Below, piece after piece: positions 1-7,030 of a stretch of 64,000 bases of DNA; the first letter of the stretch is position 1; every line of letters begins with the position of its first letter. Both the position numbers and the translations under genes were made by a program. A model generated the notes under the pieces. It had not been told where the DNA came from, did not search any database, and saw only the letters and a list, made by a program, of their open reading frames with translations. The stretch comes from Rhodococcus sp. X156 (GTDB taxonomy: Bacteria; Actinomycetota; Actinomycetes; Mycobacteriales; Mycobacteriaceae): positions 1,266,001 to 1,330,000 of the forward strand of contig NZ_CP034766.1 in assembly GCF_004006015.1 (NCBI RefSeq), given 5' to 3'.

Positions 1-125
1 GTGCCTCCTCGGCGACCTGGCTCACCATCCCCAGCGGGGGTGGAATCACAGTTGCGGCACAGCGCCGGGATCTCACCGGACTTCGCTACGGAGGCACTGA
101 CCGGACGAGACGGCTCGACCAGCAC
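1..125 (-). CDS. Possible N-terminal fragment of a divergent small gene with a CxxC motif
   Basis: Reading leftwards from a GTG at 125-123, the frame stays open to the window edge and reads as a short polypeptide containing a Cys-x-x-Cys pair (about residues 25-28). A TAGCGT hexamer at 130-135 on the same strand would give a near-leaderless start. Codon third positions are clearly less GC-rich than in neighbouring genes, so coding is uncertain. I recognise no family. The rest of 1-241 holds only this and the pyk promoter. Confidence 0.22.
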   Translation of the reverse strand, partial: MLVEPSRPVSASVAKSGEIPALCRNCDSTPAGDGEPGRRGG

Positions 126-229
126 AGGGACGCTAGCACCGGCCGGCACCGCGAACGAATCCGCGGCGACCCCGTGCCTGCGGTGTGGCCTAGGTCCCTC
201 CACGGGGGTGAGCCTCGCGCGGACGGGAC

Positions 230-235
230 TAGGCT
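230..235 (+). promoter_or_regulatory. -10 element of pyk (leaderless)
   Basis: TAGGCT at 230-235 lies six bases before the GTG start codon of pyk at 242, so transcription should begin at or next to the start codon. No Shine-Dalgarno sequence precedes the GTG. Inference from the actinobacterial TAnnnT -10 consensus. Confidence 0.65.
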
Positions 236-241
236 GGGCTC

Positions 242-1666
242 GTGAGTCGTCGAGCGAAGATCGTGTGCACCCTGGGCCCTGCGACAGACAGCCAGGAGCT
301 GGTCCATGAGCTTGTCGAGTGCGGCATGGACGTGGCCCGGCTCAACTTCAGCCACGGCTCCCACGGCGACCACGAGCGGACCTACGGCTACGTGCGGGCG
401 GCGTCGGACCGCAGCGGCCGCGCCGTGGGAATCCTGGCGGACCTGCAGGGACCGAAGATCCGGTTGGGCCGGTTCGTCAACGGCAAGGAGCTGTGGGCCA
501 ACGGCGAAGAGGTCCGCATCACCGTCGAGGACGTCCCCGGCACCCACGACCGGGTCTCCACCACCTACTCCGAGCTGGCCAAGGACGCCCGCGCCGGTGA
601 CCGGCTGCTCGTCGACGACGGCAACGTCGGGCTCGTGGTCACCGCGGTCGAGGGCAACGACGTGGTCTGTCGGGTGACCGAGGGTGGCACCGTCAGCAAC
701 AACAAGGGCCTCTCGCTGCCCGGGGTGAACGTGTCGGTGCCGGCGCTGTCGGAGAAGGACATCGCCGACCTGGAGTTCGCCATCGACCTGGGCGTGGACG
801 TGATCGCGCTGTCCTTCGTGCGCTCGCCCGCCGACATCGACCTGGTGCACCAGGTGATGGACCGCAAGGGCCGCGGCCGGCTGCCGGTGATCGCCAAGCT
901 GGAGAAGCCCGAGGCCATCGACAACCTGGAGGCCATCGTGCTGGCCTTCGACGGCGTGATGGTGGCCCGCGGCGACCTGGGGGTGGAGCTCCCGCTGGAG
1001 CAGGTGCCGCTGGTGCAGAAGCGCGCCATCCAGGTGGCCAGGGAGAACGCCAAGCCGGTGATCGTGGCCACCCAGATGCTCGAGTCGATGATCAGCAACT
1101 CCCGGCCCACCCGCGCCGAGGCCTCCGACGTCGCCAACGCCGTGCTGGACGGCGCCGACGCGGTGATGCTCTCCGGCGAGACGTCGGTGGGTGCCCACGT
1201 GATGGCCACCGTGCGCACCATGAGCCGCATCGTGGAGGCGGTGGAGGCGGAGTCCACCGCGGTCCCGCCGCTGAACCACGTGCCCCGCACCAAGCGCGGC
1301 GTGCTCTCCTACGCCTCCCGCGACATCGGCGAGCGGCTCAACGCCACCGCCCTGGTGGCCTTCACCCAGTCCGGCGACACCGTGCGCCGGCTGGCCCGGC
1401 TGCACACGCCGCTGCCGCTGCTGGCGTTCACGCCGCAGCAGGAGGTGCGCAGCCAGCTGGCCATGACGTGGGGCACCGAGACGTTCATCGTCCCCAAGGT
1501 CAGCACCACCGACGAGATGGTCGACCTGGTCGACAAGGCGATGCTGGAGATGGACCGCTACCAGCGCGGTGACGTGGTGGTCGTGGTGGCCGGGTCCCCG
1601 CCCAACACGGTGGGCTCCACCAACCTGATCCTGGTGCACCGCCTCGGCGAGGAGGACCACGGATGA
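242..1666 (+). CDS. pyk: Pyruvate kinase
   Basis: Final ATP-forming step of glycolysis, phosphoenolpyruvate + ADP to pyruvate + ATP, cytosolic homotetramer. The 474-residue protein has the usual length. It opens with the KIVCTLGPAT strand, has NFSHG (about 36-40), LQGPKIR, the SFVRSPAD strand, the catalytic IAKLEKPEAI lysine segment and the MVARGDLGVE metal-binding signature near residue 240, followed by the ATQMLESM and DGADAVMLSGETS motifs and the C-terminal allosteric domain. The GTG start is chosen because the product then begins exactly like other actinobacterial enzymes (SRRAKIV) and because a -10 element lies six bases upstream. Its last codons overlap the start of the thioesterase gene by ATGA, so the two are translationally coupled. 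Confidence 0.97.
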   Translation: MSRRAKIVCTLGPATDSQELVHELVECGMDVARLNFSHGSHGDHERTYGYVRAASDRSGRAVGILADLQGPKIRLGRFVNGKELWANGEEVRITVEDVPGTHDRVSTTYSELAKDARAGDRLLVDDGNVGLVVTAVEGNDVVCRVTEGGTVSNNKGLSLPGVNVSVPALSEKDIADLEFAIDLGVDVIALSFVRSPADIDLVHQVMDRKGRGRLPVIAKLEKPEAIDNLEAIVLAFDGVMVARGDLGVELPLEQVPLVQKRAIQVARENAKPVIVATQMLESMISNSRPTRAEASDVANAVLDGADAVMLSGETSVGAHVMATVRTMSRIVEAVEAESTAVPPLNHVPRTKRGVLSYASRDIGERLNATALVAFTQSGDTVRRLARLHTPLPLLAFTPQQEVRSQLAMTWGTETFIVPKVSTTDEMVDLVDKAMLEMDRYQRGDVVVVVAGSPPNTVGSTNLILVHRLGEEDHG

Positions 1667-2535
1667 CCGGGGTGGTCGCCCAACCTGAGCTCGACGAGCT
1701 GGTGCAGCTGCTCGACCTGGAGCGCATCGAGGAGAACATCTACCGCGGGGTGAGCCCCACGACGGCGCCCACCCGCGTCTTCGGTGGCCAGGTGGCCGGC
1801 CAGGCACTGGTCGCGGCCGGGCGCACCGTCTCCAGCGAGCGCCAGGTGCACTCCCTGCACGCCTACTTCATTCGCGGCGGCGACCCCCGCGTGCCCATCG
1901 TCTACGAGGTGGACCGGGTGCGCGACGGACGCTCCTTCGCCACCCGCCGGGTCACCGCGATCCAGCACGGCAACCCCATCTTCGCGCTCTCGGCGTCGTT
2001 CCAGGAGGCCCAGGAGGGCGTGGAGCACACCACGCCCATGCCCGACGTCCCCGCACCGGAGGAGCTGCCCTCCCTGCCGGAGCGCCTCACCGGGTACGAG
2101 GACCTGTTCGGCCCCCGTGCCACGCTGCGCCGGCCCATCGACATCCGCTACGTCAACGACCCGCCGTGGGTGCGCCGCGCCACCGGCGCTCGCTCCACCC
2201 GCAGCCAGGTGTGGATGCGCGCCGACGGGGTGCTGCCGGCCCAGCCGCTGCTGCACGTCTGCGTGCTGGCCTACGCCTCGGACATGACGCTGCTGGACTC
2301 GATGATGTCCGGCCACGGCCTGGCCTACGGCATCGACAAGGTGCTGCTGGCCAGCCTGGACCACGCCATGTGGTTCCACCGTCCGGTCCAGGCCGACGAG
2401 TGGGTGCTCTACGACACCGAGTCGCCCACCGCCTCCGGCGGCCGCGGCCTGGCCACGGGTCGGTTCTACTCCCGCGGCGGCGAGCTGTTGGCCACCGTGG
2501 TCCAGGAGGGCCTGCTCCGCGTCTCGAACCGGTAG
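1663..2535 (+). CDS. tesB: Acyl-CoA thioesterase II (TesB family)
   Basis: Hydrolyses acyl-CoA to free fatty acid and CoA. The 290-residue protein has the double hot-dog organisation of TesB: an N-terminal repeat with NIYRGVSP and the RVFGGQVAGQAL segment (about 27-47), HSLHAYFIRGGD, then a C-terminal repeat with the ARSTRSQVWMRADG and AYASDMTLLDS segments and the MWFHRP...DEWVLY strands typical of the catalytic half. Asp of SDMTLLDS, and the GGQ helix, correspond to conserved active-site positions of the family. It overlaps pyk by four bases, an order also kept in mycobacteria (pykA-tesB2), so it is most likely co-transcribed with pyk. Confidence 0.93.
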   Translation: MTGVVAQPELDELVQLLDLERIEENIYRGVSPTTAPTRVFGGQVAGQALVAAGRTVSSERQVHSLHAYFIRGGDPRVPIVYEVDRVRDGRSFATRRVTAIQHGNPIFALSASFQEAQEGVEHTTPMPDVPAPEELPSLPERLTGYEDLFGPRATLRRPIDIRYVNDPPWVRRATGARSTRSQVWMRADGVLPAQPLLHVCVLAYASDMTLLDSMMSGHGLAYGIDKVLLASLDHAMWFHRPVQADEWVLYDTESPTASGGRGLATGRFYSRGGELLATVVQEGLLRVSNR

Positions 2536-2563
2536 GGCGCACCACCCCTCCGCCACAGCGCTG

Positions 2564-2591
2564 TTGTTGTCGGCGCCCGGGTGCATAGTGT
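2564..2591 (+). promoter_or_regulatory. Predicted sigma-A type promoter of the DrrAB-like operon
   Basis: TTGTTG at 2564-2569 and TAGTGT at 2586-2591 are separated by 16 bases and lie about 30 bases upstream of the ABC ATPase start, in the only gap between tesB and that gene. Confidence 0.5.
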
Positions 2592-2622
2592 GGCCCCACC
2601 ACCGGCAAGGGGGAAGGTCGCG

Positions 2623-3579
2623 ATGATTCACGCACGCGGGTTGGCCCGGTCGTTCAAGACCAAGACCGGGCCGGTGCAGGCGGTGGCTCCGCTGGACCTC
2701 GACGTCAGCGCCGGCGAGATCGTCGGGCTGCTCGGCCCCAACGGCGCGGGCAAGACCACCACGCTGCGGATGCTCACCACCTTGCTCGACCCCACCGAGG
2801 GCACGGCCACCGTGGCCGGTGCCGACCTGCGCGAGCAGCCCCGTGAGGTGCGCCGGCGCATCGGCTACGTCGCCCAGGTGGGCTCCGCGCCGGCGCCGGG
2901 CTCGCGGGTGGCCGAGGAGCTCGTCACCCAGGGGCGGCTGTACGGGCTGAGCCGGGCGCAGGCGCAGCAGCGGGTGACCGAGCTGCTGCCCCAGCTGGAC
3001 CTGGGAGAGCTGGGTGGCCGGGCGCTGTCCGAGCTCTCCGGTGGGCAGCGTCGCCGCTTCGACGTGGCCAGCGGCTTGGTGCACACCCCGGGGCTGATCT
3101 TCCTGGACGAGCCCACCACCGGGCTGGACCCACAGAGCCGGGCCAACCTGTGGGAGCACATCCGCACGCTGCGCGACGAGCGCGGGGTGACCGTGGTGAT
3201 CACCACGCACTACCTGGACGAGGCCGACGCGCTCGCCGACCGCATCCTGGTGATGGACCAGGGGCGCATCGTCGCCGACGACACCCCGGACGCGCTCAAG
3301 GCGGCCGTGTCCGGCGACGTCATCACCGTCAGCGTGGACGGTGACCTGGCGCTGGCCGAGGTGGTGGCCCGGGAGGCCATCGAGGTCCGGGAGGCGCGCG
3401 TGGAGGGGGAGACGCTGCAGCTGACCGTGGAGCGCGGCGACGTGGCGGTGGCCCCGCTGCTGCGCGCGCTGGACGCCGCCGACCTGCCCCTGCGCACGGT
3501 CACCGTGGCCCGCCCCACCCTGGACACCGTCTTCCTCACGCTGACCGGACGGTCGCTGCGCGAGGACGCGCCGGCCTGA
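2623..3579 (+). CDS. DrrA-type ABC exporter ATP-binding protein
   Basis: Nucleotide-binding subunit of a two-gene ABC-2 exporter of the daunorubicin-resistance (DrrA) family; hydrolyses ATP at the inner face of the membrane. The 318-residue protein has Walker A (GPNGAGKTT, about residue 42), Q-loop, ABC signature LSGGQRRR, Walker [13 protein letters not shown] and the switch His in TTHYLDEAD, then the DUF4162-like C-terminal domain usual in DrrA. Start ATG 2623 is preceded by a GGGGGAAGG ribosome-binding site; upstream in-frame GTG codons are less well placed. The permease follows 35 bases downstream. The substrate cannot be told from sequence; candidates are lipids or a drug. Confidence 0.92.
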   Translation: MIHARGLARSFKTKTGPVQAVAPLDLDVSAGEIVGLLGPNGAGKTTTLRMLTTLLDPTEGTATVAGADLREQPREVRRRIGYVAQVGSAPAPGSRVAEELVTQGRLYGLSRAQAQQRVTELLPQLDLGELGGRALSELSGGQRRRFDVASGLVHTPGLIFLDEPTTGLDPQSRANLWEHIRTLRDERGVTVVITTHYLDEADALADRILVMDQGRIVADDTPDALKAAVSGDVITVSVDGDLALAEVVAREAIEVREARVEGETLQLTVERGDVAVAPLLRALDAADLPLRTVTVARPTLDTVFLTLTGRSLREDAPA

Positions 3580-3614
3580 CGTGCTCCTGCTCCTGCTGAC
3601 CTGAGAGGACCCCC

Positions 3615-4376
3615 ATGCGCTCCACCCTCGACGCGACGTCCGTGGTGTTCACCCGGGACATGCGGCTGCTGCTGCGCAACCCGGTGTGGGTGTTCTTCGG
3701 GCTGGCCCAGCCCGTCCTGTTCCTGGTGCTGTTCGGCCCGCTGCTCACCAACGTGCGCGCGGGCGGGCTCGGCGGCGAGGCGTCGTGGTCGCTGTTCGTG
3801 CCCGGCCTGCTGCTGCAGCTCACCATCTTCGGGGCGGGCTTCGCCGGGTTCGGCATCATCCAGGAGATGCGTGAGGGCGTGCTGGAGCGCCAGCGGGTGA
3901 CCCCGGCGCCGCGGCTGTCGCTGCTGCTCGGGCGGACGCTGGGCAACACGGTGACCATCGGGGTGCAGGGGGTGATCCTGGTGTTGGTGGCCGTGCCGTT
4001 CGGGTTGCGACCGACCTGGGGTGGGGTGGCGATCACCCTGGTGCTGATCTGCGTGCTGGCTCTGGGGGTGTCAGCGGCGTCGTACTCGATGGGCATCATC
4101 CTCAAGGATGAGGACTCCTTCGCCCCGTTCGTGCAGGGCGTCTCGCTGCCCCTGCTGCTGCTGTCCGGGGTGTTCCTGCCGATGTCGCTGGCGCCGGGCT
4201 GGCTGGAGAACCTGAGCAGGATCAACCCGCTGGTGTACCTGGTGGACGCGGCGCGCTCGCTGTTCCGCGGCGAGCTCTCCGGCGGCACGGTGACGACCGG
4301 AGTCATCGTCACCGTGGTGCTCACCGCGCTGCTGGCCTGGTGGGGGACGCGCACCTTCCAGCGGATGTCCGCCTGA
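3615..4376 (+). CDS. DrrB-type ABC-2 exporter permease
   Basis: Membrane partner of the preceding ATPase. The 253-residue protein has six hydrophobic spans, an N-terminal cytoplasmic FTRDMRLLLRNP segment and the ABC-2 signature FGIIQEMREGVLERQRVTPAP (about 82-102) between the second and third spans, as in the DrrB/NodJ family. A GAGAGGA ribosome-binding site precedes ATG 3615. It ends one base before the convergent stop of the DUF4352-like gene, so the two transcription units face each other with no spacer. Probably pairs with the DrrA-type ATPase as a 2+2 exporter. Confidence 0.92.
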   Translation: MRSTLDATSVVFTRDMRLLLRNPVWVFFGLAQPVLFLVLFGPLLTNVRAGGLGGEASWSLFVPGLLLQLTIFGAGFAGFGIIQEMREGVLERQRVTPAPRLSLLLGRTLGNTVTIGVQGVILVLVAVPFGLRPTWGGVAITLVLICVLALGVSAASYSMGIILKDEDSFAPFVQGVSLPLLLLSGVFLPMSLAPGWLENLSRINPLVYLVDAARSLFRGELSGGTVTTGVIVTVVLTALLAWWGTRTFQRMSA

Positions 4377-4377
4377 G

Positions 4378-5205
4378 CTAGCCGGTGACGCGGAAGCTGG
4401 CCAGCGGGGCCGGTTTCGGACCGTAGAAGTAGATGAGCACCGGACCGCCGGGTGGCAGGTCGAAGGCGACGTCGCCGATCAGCTGTCGGCCCGCGTCGAC
4501 CGTGCCGTCCATCTGTTGGTTCACCACACCGATCGAGGGGGTGCGCGTGGTGCCGTCGGCGACCTCGGCGCGGAAGTCGTAGTCGCTGACGTAGGTGGAG
4601 CCGGCGCTGACCGACACGGTGAACGTGGCCACCAGGTAGGAGCCACTGGCGGGGTCGTCACCGAAGTCGTTCTCCGGCTCGCTGATGCGCCGGGTGCCGT
4701 TGAGAGTGACGGTGCCGGCGATGTCCTCGGCGCCAGGTGCGGCCACCGTGAAGGAGACGGTGGTCCCCACGCCGGGCGGACCAGTCGGGGCGGGGGCGAG
4801 CGTCGTGGTGCTGGGCGCTTGGGTGCTCGGCGCCGCGGACGGCACGGCGGTCCGGGTGGTGCTGGTGCGCACGGCGGTCGCGGAGGGGGCAGCAGCACTG
4901 GCCGACGGCGTGGGCTCCTCGACGCCGGTCGAGGCCTCGGCGGGCTCCGTGGTGGTGGTCGGTGAGCGCGTGCTGGGGAGCGCGGTGGCGGTCGGGCGGT
5001 CGTCCGACTGTGGTCGCGGGTCGGAGTCATCGCCCATCAGCCCGACCACGAGGACCACGACGACGATCGTGGCGACGGCTGCCACCGCGATCAGCCCCGC
5101 CAGCAGCCAGCGGTGCACCACGACCGAGTCCTGCGGGGGACCACTCTCGCCCGGGGGAGCCGGCTGGTCGGGATCTTCGGGGTGGGTGAGGTGGTCGTCA
5201 GACAT
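4378..5205 (-). CDS. Membrane-anchored protein with a DUF4352-like extracellular domain
   Basis: About 275 residues: a Pro/Asp-rich cytoplasmic N-terminus, one transmembrane segment (about 33-56, RWLLAGLIAVAAVATIVVVV), a long Ser/Thr/Pro-rich spacer (about 62-150) and a C-terminal beta-rich domain (about 150-275) resembling the DUF4352/immunoglobulin-like extracellular domain, with the typical ATFTVSV and FDLPPGGPVLIYF strands. Start ATG 5205 has GAAGGA five bases ahead; a GTG three bases earlier is the alternative. It has the same architecture as the gene behind it, so the two look like divergent paralogues in tandem. Function unknown; surface-exposed. Confidence 0.75.
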   Translation of the reverse strand: MSDDHLTHPEDPDQPAPPGESGPPQDSVVVHRWLLAGLIAVAAVATIVVVVLVVGLMGDDSDPRPQSDDRPTATALPSTRSPTTTTEPAEASTGVEEPTPSASAAAPSATAVRTSTTRTAVPSAAPSTQAPSTTTLAPAPTGPPGVGTTVSFTVAAPGAEDIAGTVTLNGTRRISEPENDFGDDPASGSYLVATFTVSVSAGSTYVSDYDFRAEVADGTTRTPSIGVVNQQMDGTVDAGRQLIGDVAFDLPPGGPVLIYFYGPKPAPLASFRVTG

Positions 5206-5217
5206 CACAGTCCTTCG

Positions 5218-5236
5218 GCTCCGCGAAAAGCGGAGC
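5218..5236 (-). terminator. Hairpin between the two DUF4352-like genes
   Basis: Perfect 7-bp stem (GCTCCGC / GCGGAGC) with a 5-base loop, lying downstream of the stop at 5302 and directly before the ribosome-binding site of the next gene on the minus strand. It could terminate or stabilise the upstream message. Confidence 0.4.
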
Positions 5237-5301
5237 GGCGCAACGGGGTAGGCGGAGCAGCCGGGTGGTGTCCCGGCGGCGCGGCCTACTTTCGCACGGA
5301 T

Positions 5302-5952
5302 CTAGCTGAGCCGGACGGTCACTCCTCCGGAGAACACCGAGTCGTGCAGCTCCAGCGTTGTGGGCACCGCGTCCTTCGGGATGTCGAAGACGAGTGTGCC
5401 TTGCACGCTGTTGCCCGGGTTTATCTCAGCCAGGAAGTTGTCCGAGTCGAGGTAGATGCCTGCCATAGTGTCCGTGGACAGCTCTCGTCCCTGCTGGTCA
5501 GTCATCTTCTGGGCGCTCCCGGCGAACATTTGTTGGCGGTCCCCAATGTTTCGCACAGTGAGCTTCACAACGACGAACTGGCCCTGAGCTGTGGCCTTCA
5601 AGTAACCGCTGCCGACCGAAGCCTTTCCGGGCTGGACGGTAGTCACCACGAACTCGAACTTTCCGTCGCGCACGGGACTGCCGATCGTGGCCAGCGGAGG
5701 TGCACTCGCCGATGGCTGAGGGCTGGGAGGTGCATTCACCGATGGCTGAGGGCTGGGCGGTGGATCCACCGATGGCTGAGGGCTGGGCGGCGCGCTGGCC
5801 GATTGCTTAGAGCCTGCTGACTTGCCCGCGGAATATCCGTCCGAAAACTCTTCACTCGAGGCAACAGCGATAGCGCCCATGAAGACGATGAACGCGGCGA
5901 GTGCGATGAGAATTTTGTGGCGAGCAATCCAGCTCGGCCTCGCTTCGGGCAA
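5302..5952 (-). CDS. Membrane-anchored DUF4352 protein with Pro/Ser repeats, lower GC
   Basis: The product has one N-terminal transmembrane segment (IARHKILIALAAFIVFMGAIAVAS), a spacer with three 10-residue repeats of the PPSPQPS type, and a C-terminal DUF4352 domain (FVVVKLTVRNIGDRQQ; LEINPGNSVQGTLVFDIP). The frame is open back to a GTG at 6033, but that lies inside the tRNA T arm, so a later start is needed; the TTG at 5952 just before the transmembrane segment is my choice, without a clear ribosome-binding site. Base composition is visibly lower in GC than its neighbours and it sits immediately downstream of a tRNA, suggesting acquisition. Function unknown. Confidence 0.68.
   Translation of the reverse strand: MPEARPSWIARHKILIALAAFIVFMGAIAVASSEEFSDGYSAGKSAGSKQSASAPPSPQPSVDPPPSPQPSVNAPPSPQPSASAPPLATIGSPVRDGKFEFVVTTVQPGKASVGSGYLKATAQGQFVVVKLTVRNIGDRQQMFAGSAQKMTDQQGRELSTDTMAGIYLDSDNFLAEINPGNSVQGTLVFDIPKDAVPTTLELHDSVFSGGVTVRLS
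5711..5800 (-). repeat. 30-bp tandem repeat encoding the PPSPQPS spacer
   Basis: Three consecutive 30-bp units beginning at 5711, 5741 and 5771, each starting GATGGCTGAGGGCTGGG on the plus strand; a fourth, decayed unit starts at 5801. Each unit encodes ten residues of the extracellular spacer, so copy number changes would alter spacer length without shifting the frame. Confidence 0.8.
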
Positions 5953-6005
5953 GCAGGCGAATGCGTCTGGACGCTCGCCTGCGGCATCACGCCGACCGGG
6001 TGCTG

Positions 6006-6081
6006 TGGTGCCCTCGGTGAGATTCGAACTCACACTGGACGGGTTTTGAATCCGTTGCCTCTGCCGTTGGGCTACGAGGGC
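6006..6081 (-). tRNA. Class I tRNA with CAA anticodon (decodes UUG, Leu by the code)
   Basis: Acceptor stem GCCCTCG/CGAGGGC (6075-6081 with 6010-6016), T arm GTGAG-TTCGAAT-CTCAC (6017-6033), a 5-base variable loop (6034-6038), anticodon stem-loop 6039-6055 with loop TTCAAAA and a closing A-C mismatch, and a D arm at 6057-6072. Discriminator A and CCA are encoded (6006-6009). T33 fixes the anticodon as CAA. The short variable loop is not what bacterial leucine tRNAs have (they are class II with a long arm), so either this is an unusual leucine isoacceptor or another synthetase charges it. Confidence 0.85.
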
Positions 6082-6128
6082 TCGCCGGGCCCCACTCTAG
6101 AAGACGCGGACAGCCGCGGTCGTGCCGG

Positions 6129-6134
6129 TAGGCT
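6129..6134 (+). promoter_or_regulatory. Candidate -10 element of the ANTAR regulator gene
   Basis: TAGGCT at 6129-6134, identical to the hexamer in front of pyk and rpsA, 32 bases upstream of the GTG start at 6167; the message would carry a leader of about 25 bases containing the GGAGG site. Confidence 0.5.
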
Positions 6135-6166
6135 CAGCCTCCCAGCAGGACGGCAGGAGGCAGCCC

Positions 6167-6805
6167 GTGAGCGACCCACTCAGCAGGCGTTCGATGGTCG
6201 ACGGTGCTCCCAGCTCCGACGGTAACCGCAAGCCCCGGCGCGTGCTCGTGGCCGAGGACGAGGCGCTGATCCGGCTCGACCTGGTGGAGATGCTCCGCGA
6301 GGTCGGCTACGAGATCGCCGGCGAGGCGGCCGACGGCCAGGAGGCGGTCGACCTCACCCGCTCCCTCAAGCCCGACGTCGTCATCATGGACGTCAAGATG
6401 CCCCGCCGCGACGGCATCGACGCCGCTGGCGAGATCGCCGCGGAACGTCTTGCGCCCGTGGTCATCCTCACCGCCTTCAGCCAGCGGGAGCTGGTCGAGC
6501 GTGCGCGCGACGCCGGCGCGATGGCCTACCTGGTCAAGCCGTTCTCGGTGGCCGACATCGTGCCCGCGGTGGAGCTGGCCGCCTCCCGCTTCGCCGAGCT
6601 GTCCGCGCTGGAGGCCGAGGTCGCCGACCTCAACGGTCGCCTCGCCGCGCGCAAGGTCATCGAGCGGGCCAAGGGCGTGCTCATGCAGACGCTCTCGCTC
6701 ACCGAGCCGCAGGCGTTCCGCTGGATCCAGCGCAACGCCATGGACCAGCGCACCACCATGCAGGCGGTCGCCCAGGCGCTGCTGGACCAAGCCACCTCCG
6801 ACTGA
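6167..6805 (+). CDS. pdtaR: ANTAR-domain response regulator (PdtaR-like)
   Basis: RNA-binding two-component response regulator that acts by transcription antitermination when phosphorylated by a PdtaS-type kinase. The 212-residue protein has a receiver domain (about 25-140) with acidic pocket E30-D31, phospho-acceptor D75 in VVIMDVKMP, the T of ILTAF and the K of VKPF, a short coiled linker, and a C-terminal ANTAR domain (about 150-207) with the RKVIERAKGVLM...TEPQAFRWIQRNAM signature. GTG 6167 follows GGAGG by six bases. Length and position beside pyk/polA match mycobacterial Rv1626. The partner kinase is not in this window. Confidence 0.93.
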   Translation: MSDPLSRRSMVDGAPSSDGNRKPRRVLVAEDEALIRLDLVEMLREVGYEIAGEAADGQEAVDLTRSLKPDVVIMDVKMPRRDGIDAAGEIAAERLAPVVILTAFSQRELVERARDAGAMAYLVKPFSVADIVPAVELAASRFAELSALEAEVADLNGRLAARKVIERAKGVLMQTLSLTEPQAFRWIQRNAMDQRTTMQAVAQALLDQATSD

Positions 6806-6814
6806 CCGGGGCCA

Positions 6815-6834
6815 TTCCCCGCCCGGACGGGGAA
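6815..6834 (+). terminator. Hairpin downstream of pdtaR
   Basis: TTCCCCG / CGGGGAA stem of 7 bp around a 6-base loop, 10 bases after the pdtaR stop. No T run, as usual in high-GC genomes. The rest of the gap to livJ (6835-7030) contains only the livJ promoter region. Confidence 0.45.
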
Positions 6835-6956
6835 ATCCGACTAAACGGACACCGTCTTCGTCGGAAACGGGTCGGCCATTGTTACGGCGAGTTATTTTTG
6901 TGTCGCCACTTCGTCACACGCGCTGCCGCTTCACCGTTGTGGCGTTACCTCTGCGT

Positions 6957-6962
6957 TAGGTT
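6957..6962 (+). promoter_or_regulatory. Candidate -10 element of livJ
   Basis: TAGGTT at 6957-6962, in a locally AT-richer stretch of the 225-base gap upstream of livJ. A convincing -35 is not visible. It would give a leader of about 60 bases containing the GGAGG of livJ. Confidence 0.4.
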
Positions 6963-7030
6963 CACCCCCGTGTCGGCGCGCGCCGACGCCTCCCGGCGTT
7001 ACTGGGGGACTCGACCACCCGGAGGTTTAC

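Noticed and set aside
86..1807. Long open frame on the minus strand across pyk
   Set aside because: Low-complexity His/Val/Gly-rich translation, mirror of GC3-biased codons of pyk; typical shadow frame. The same holds for the long antisense frames over polA, uvrB, uvrA, pheT and argH.
5953..6033. Upstream extension of the DUF4352 gene to GTG 6033
   Set aside because: It would begin inside the tRNA T arm and cover the tRNA 3-prime end; extra residues have no protein-like character.
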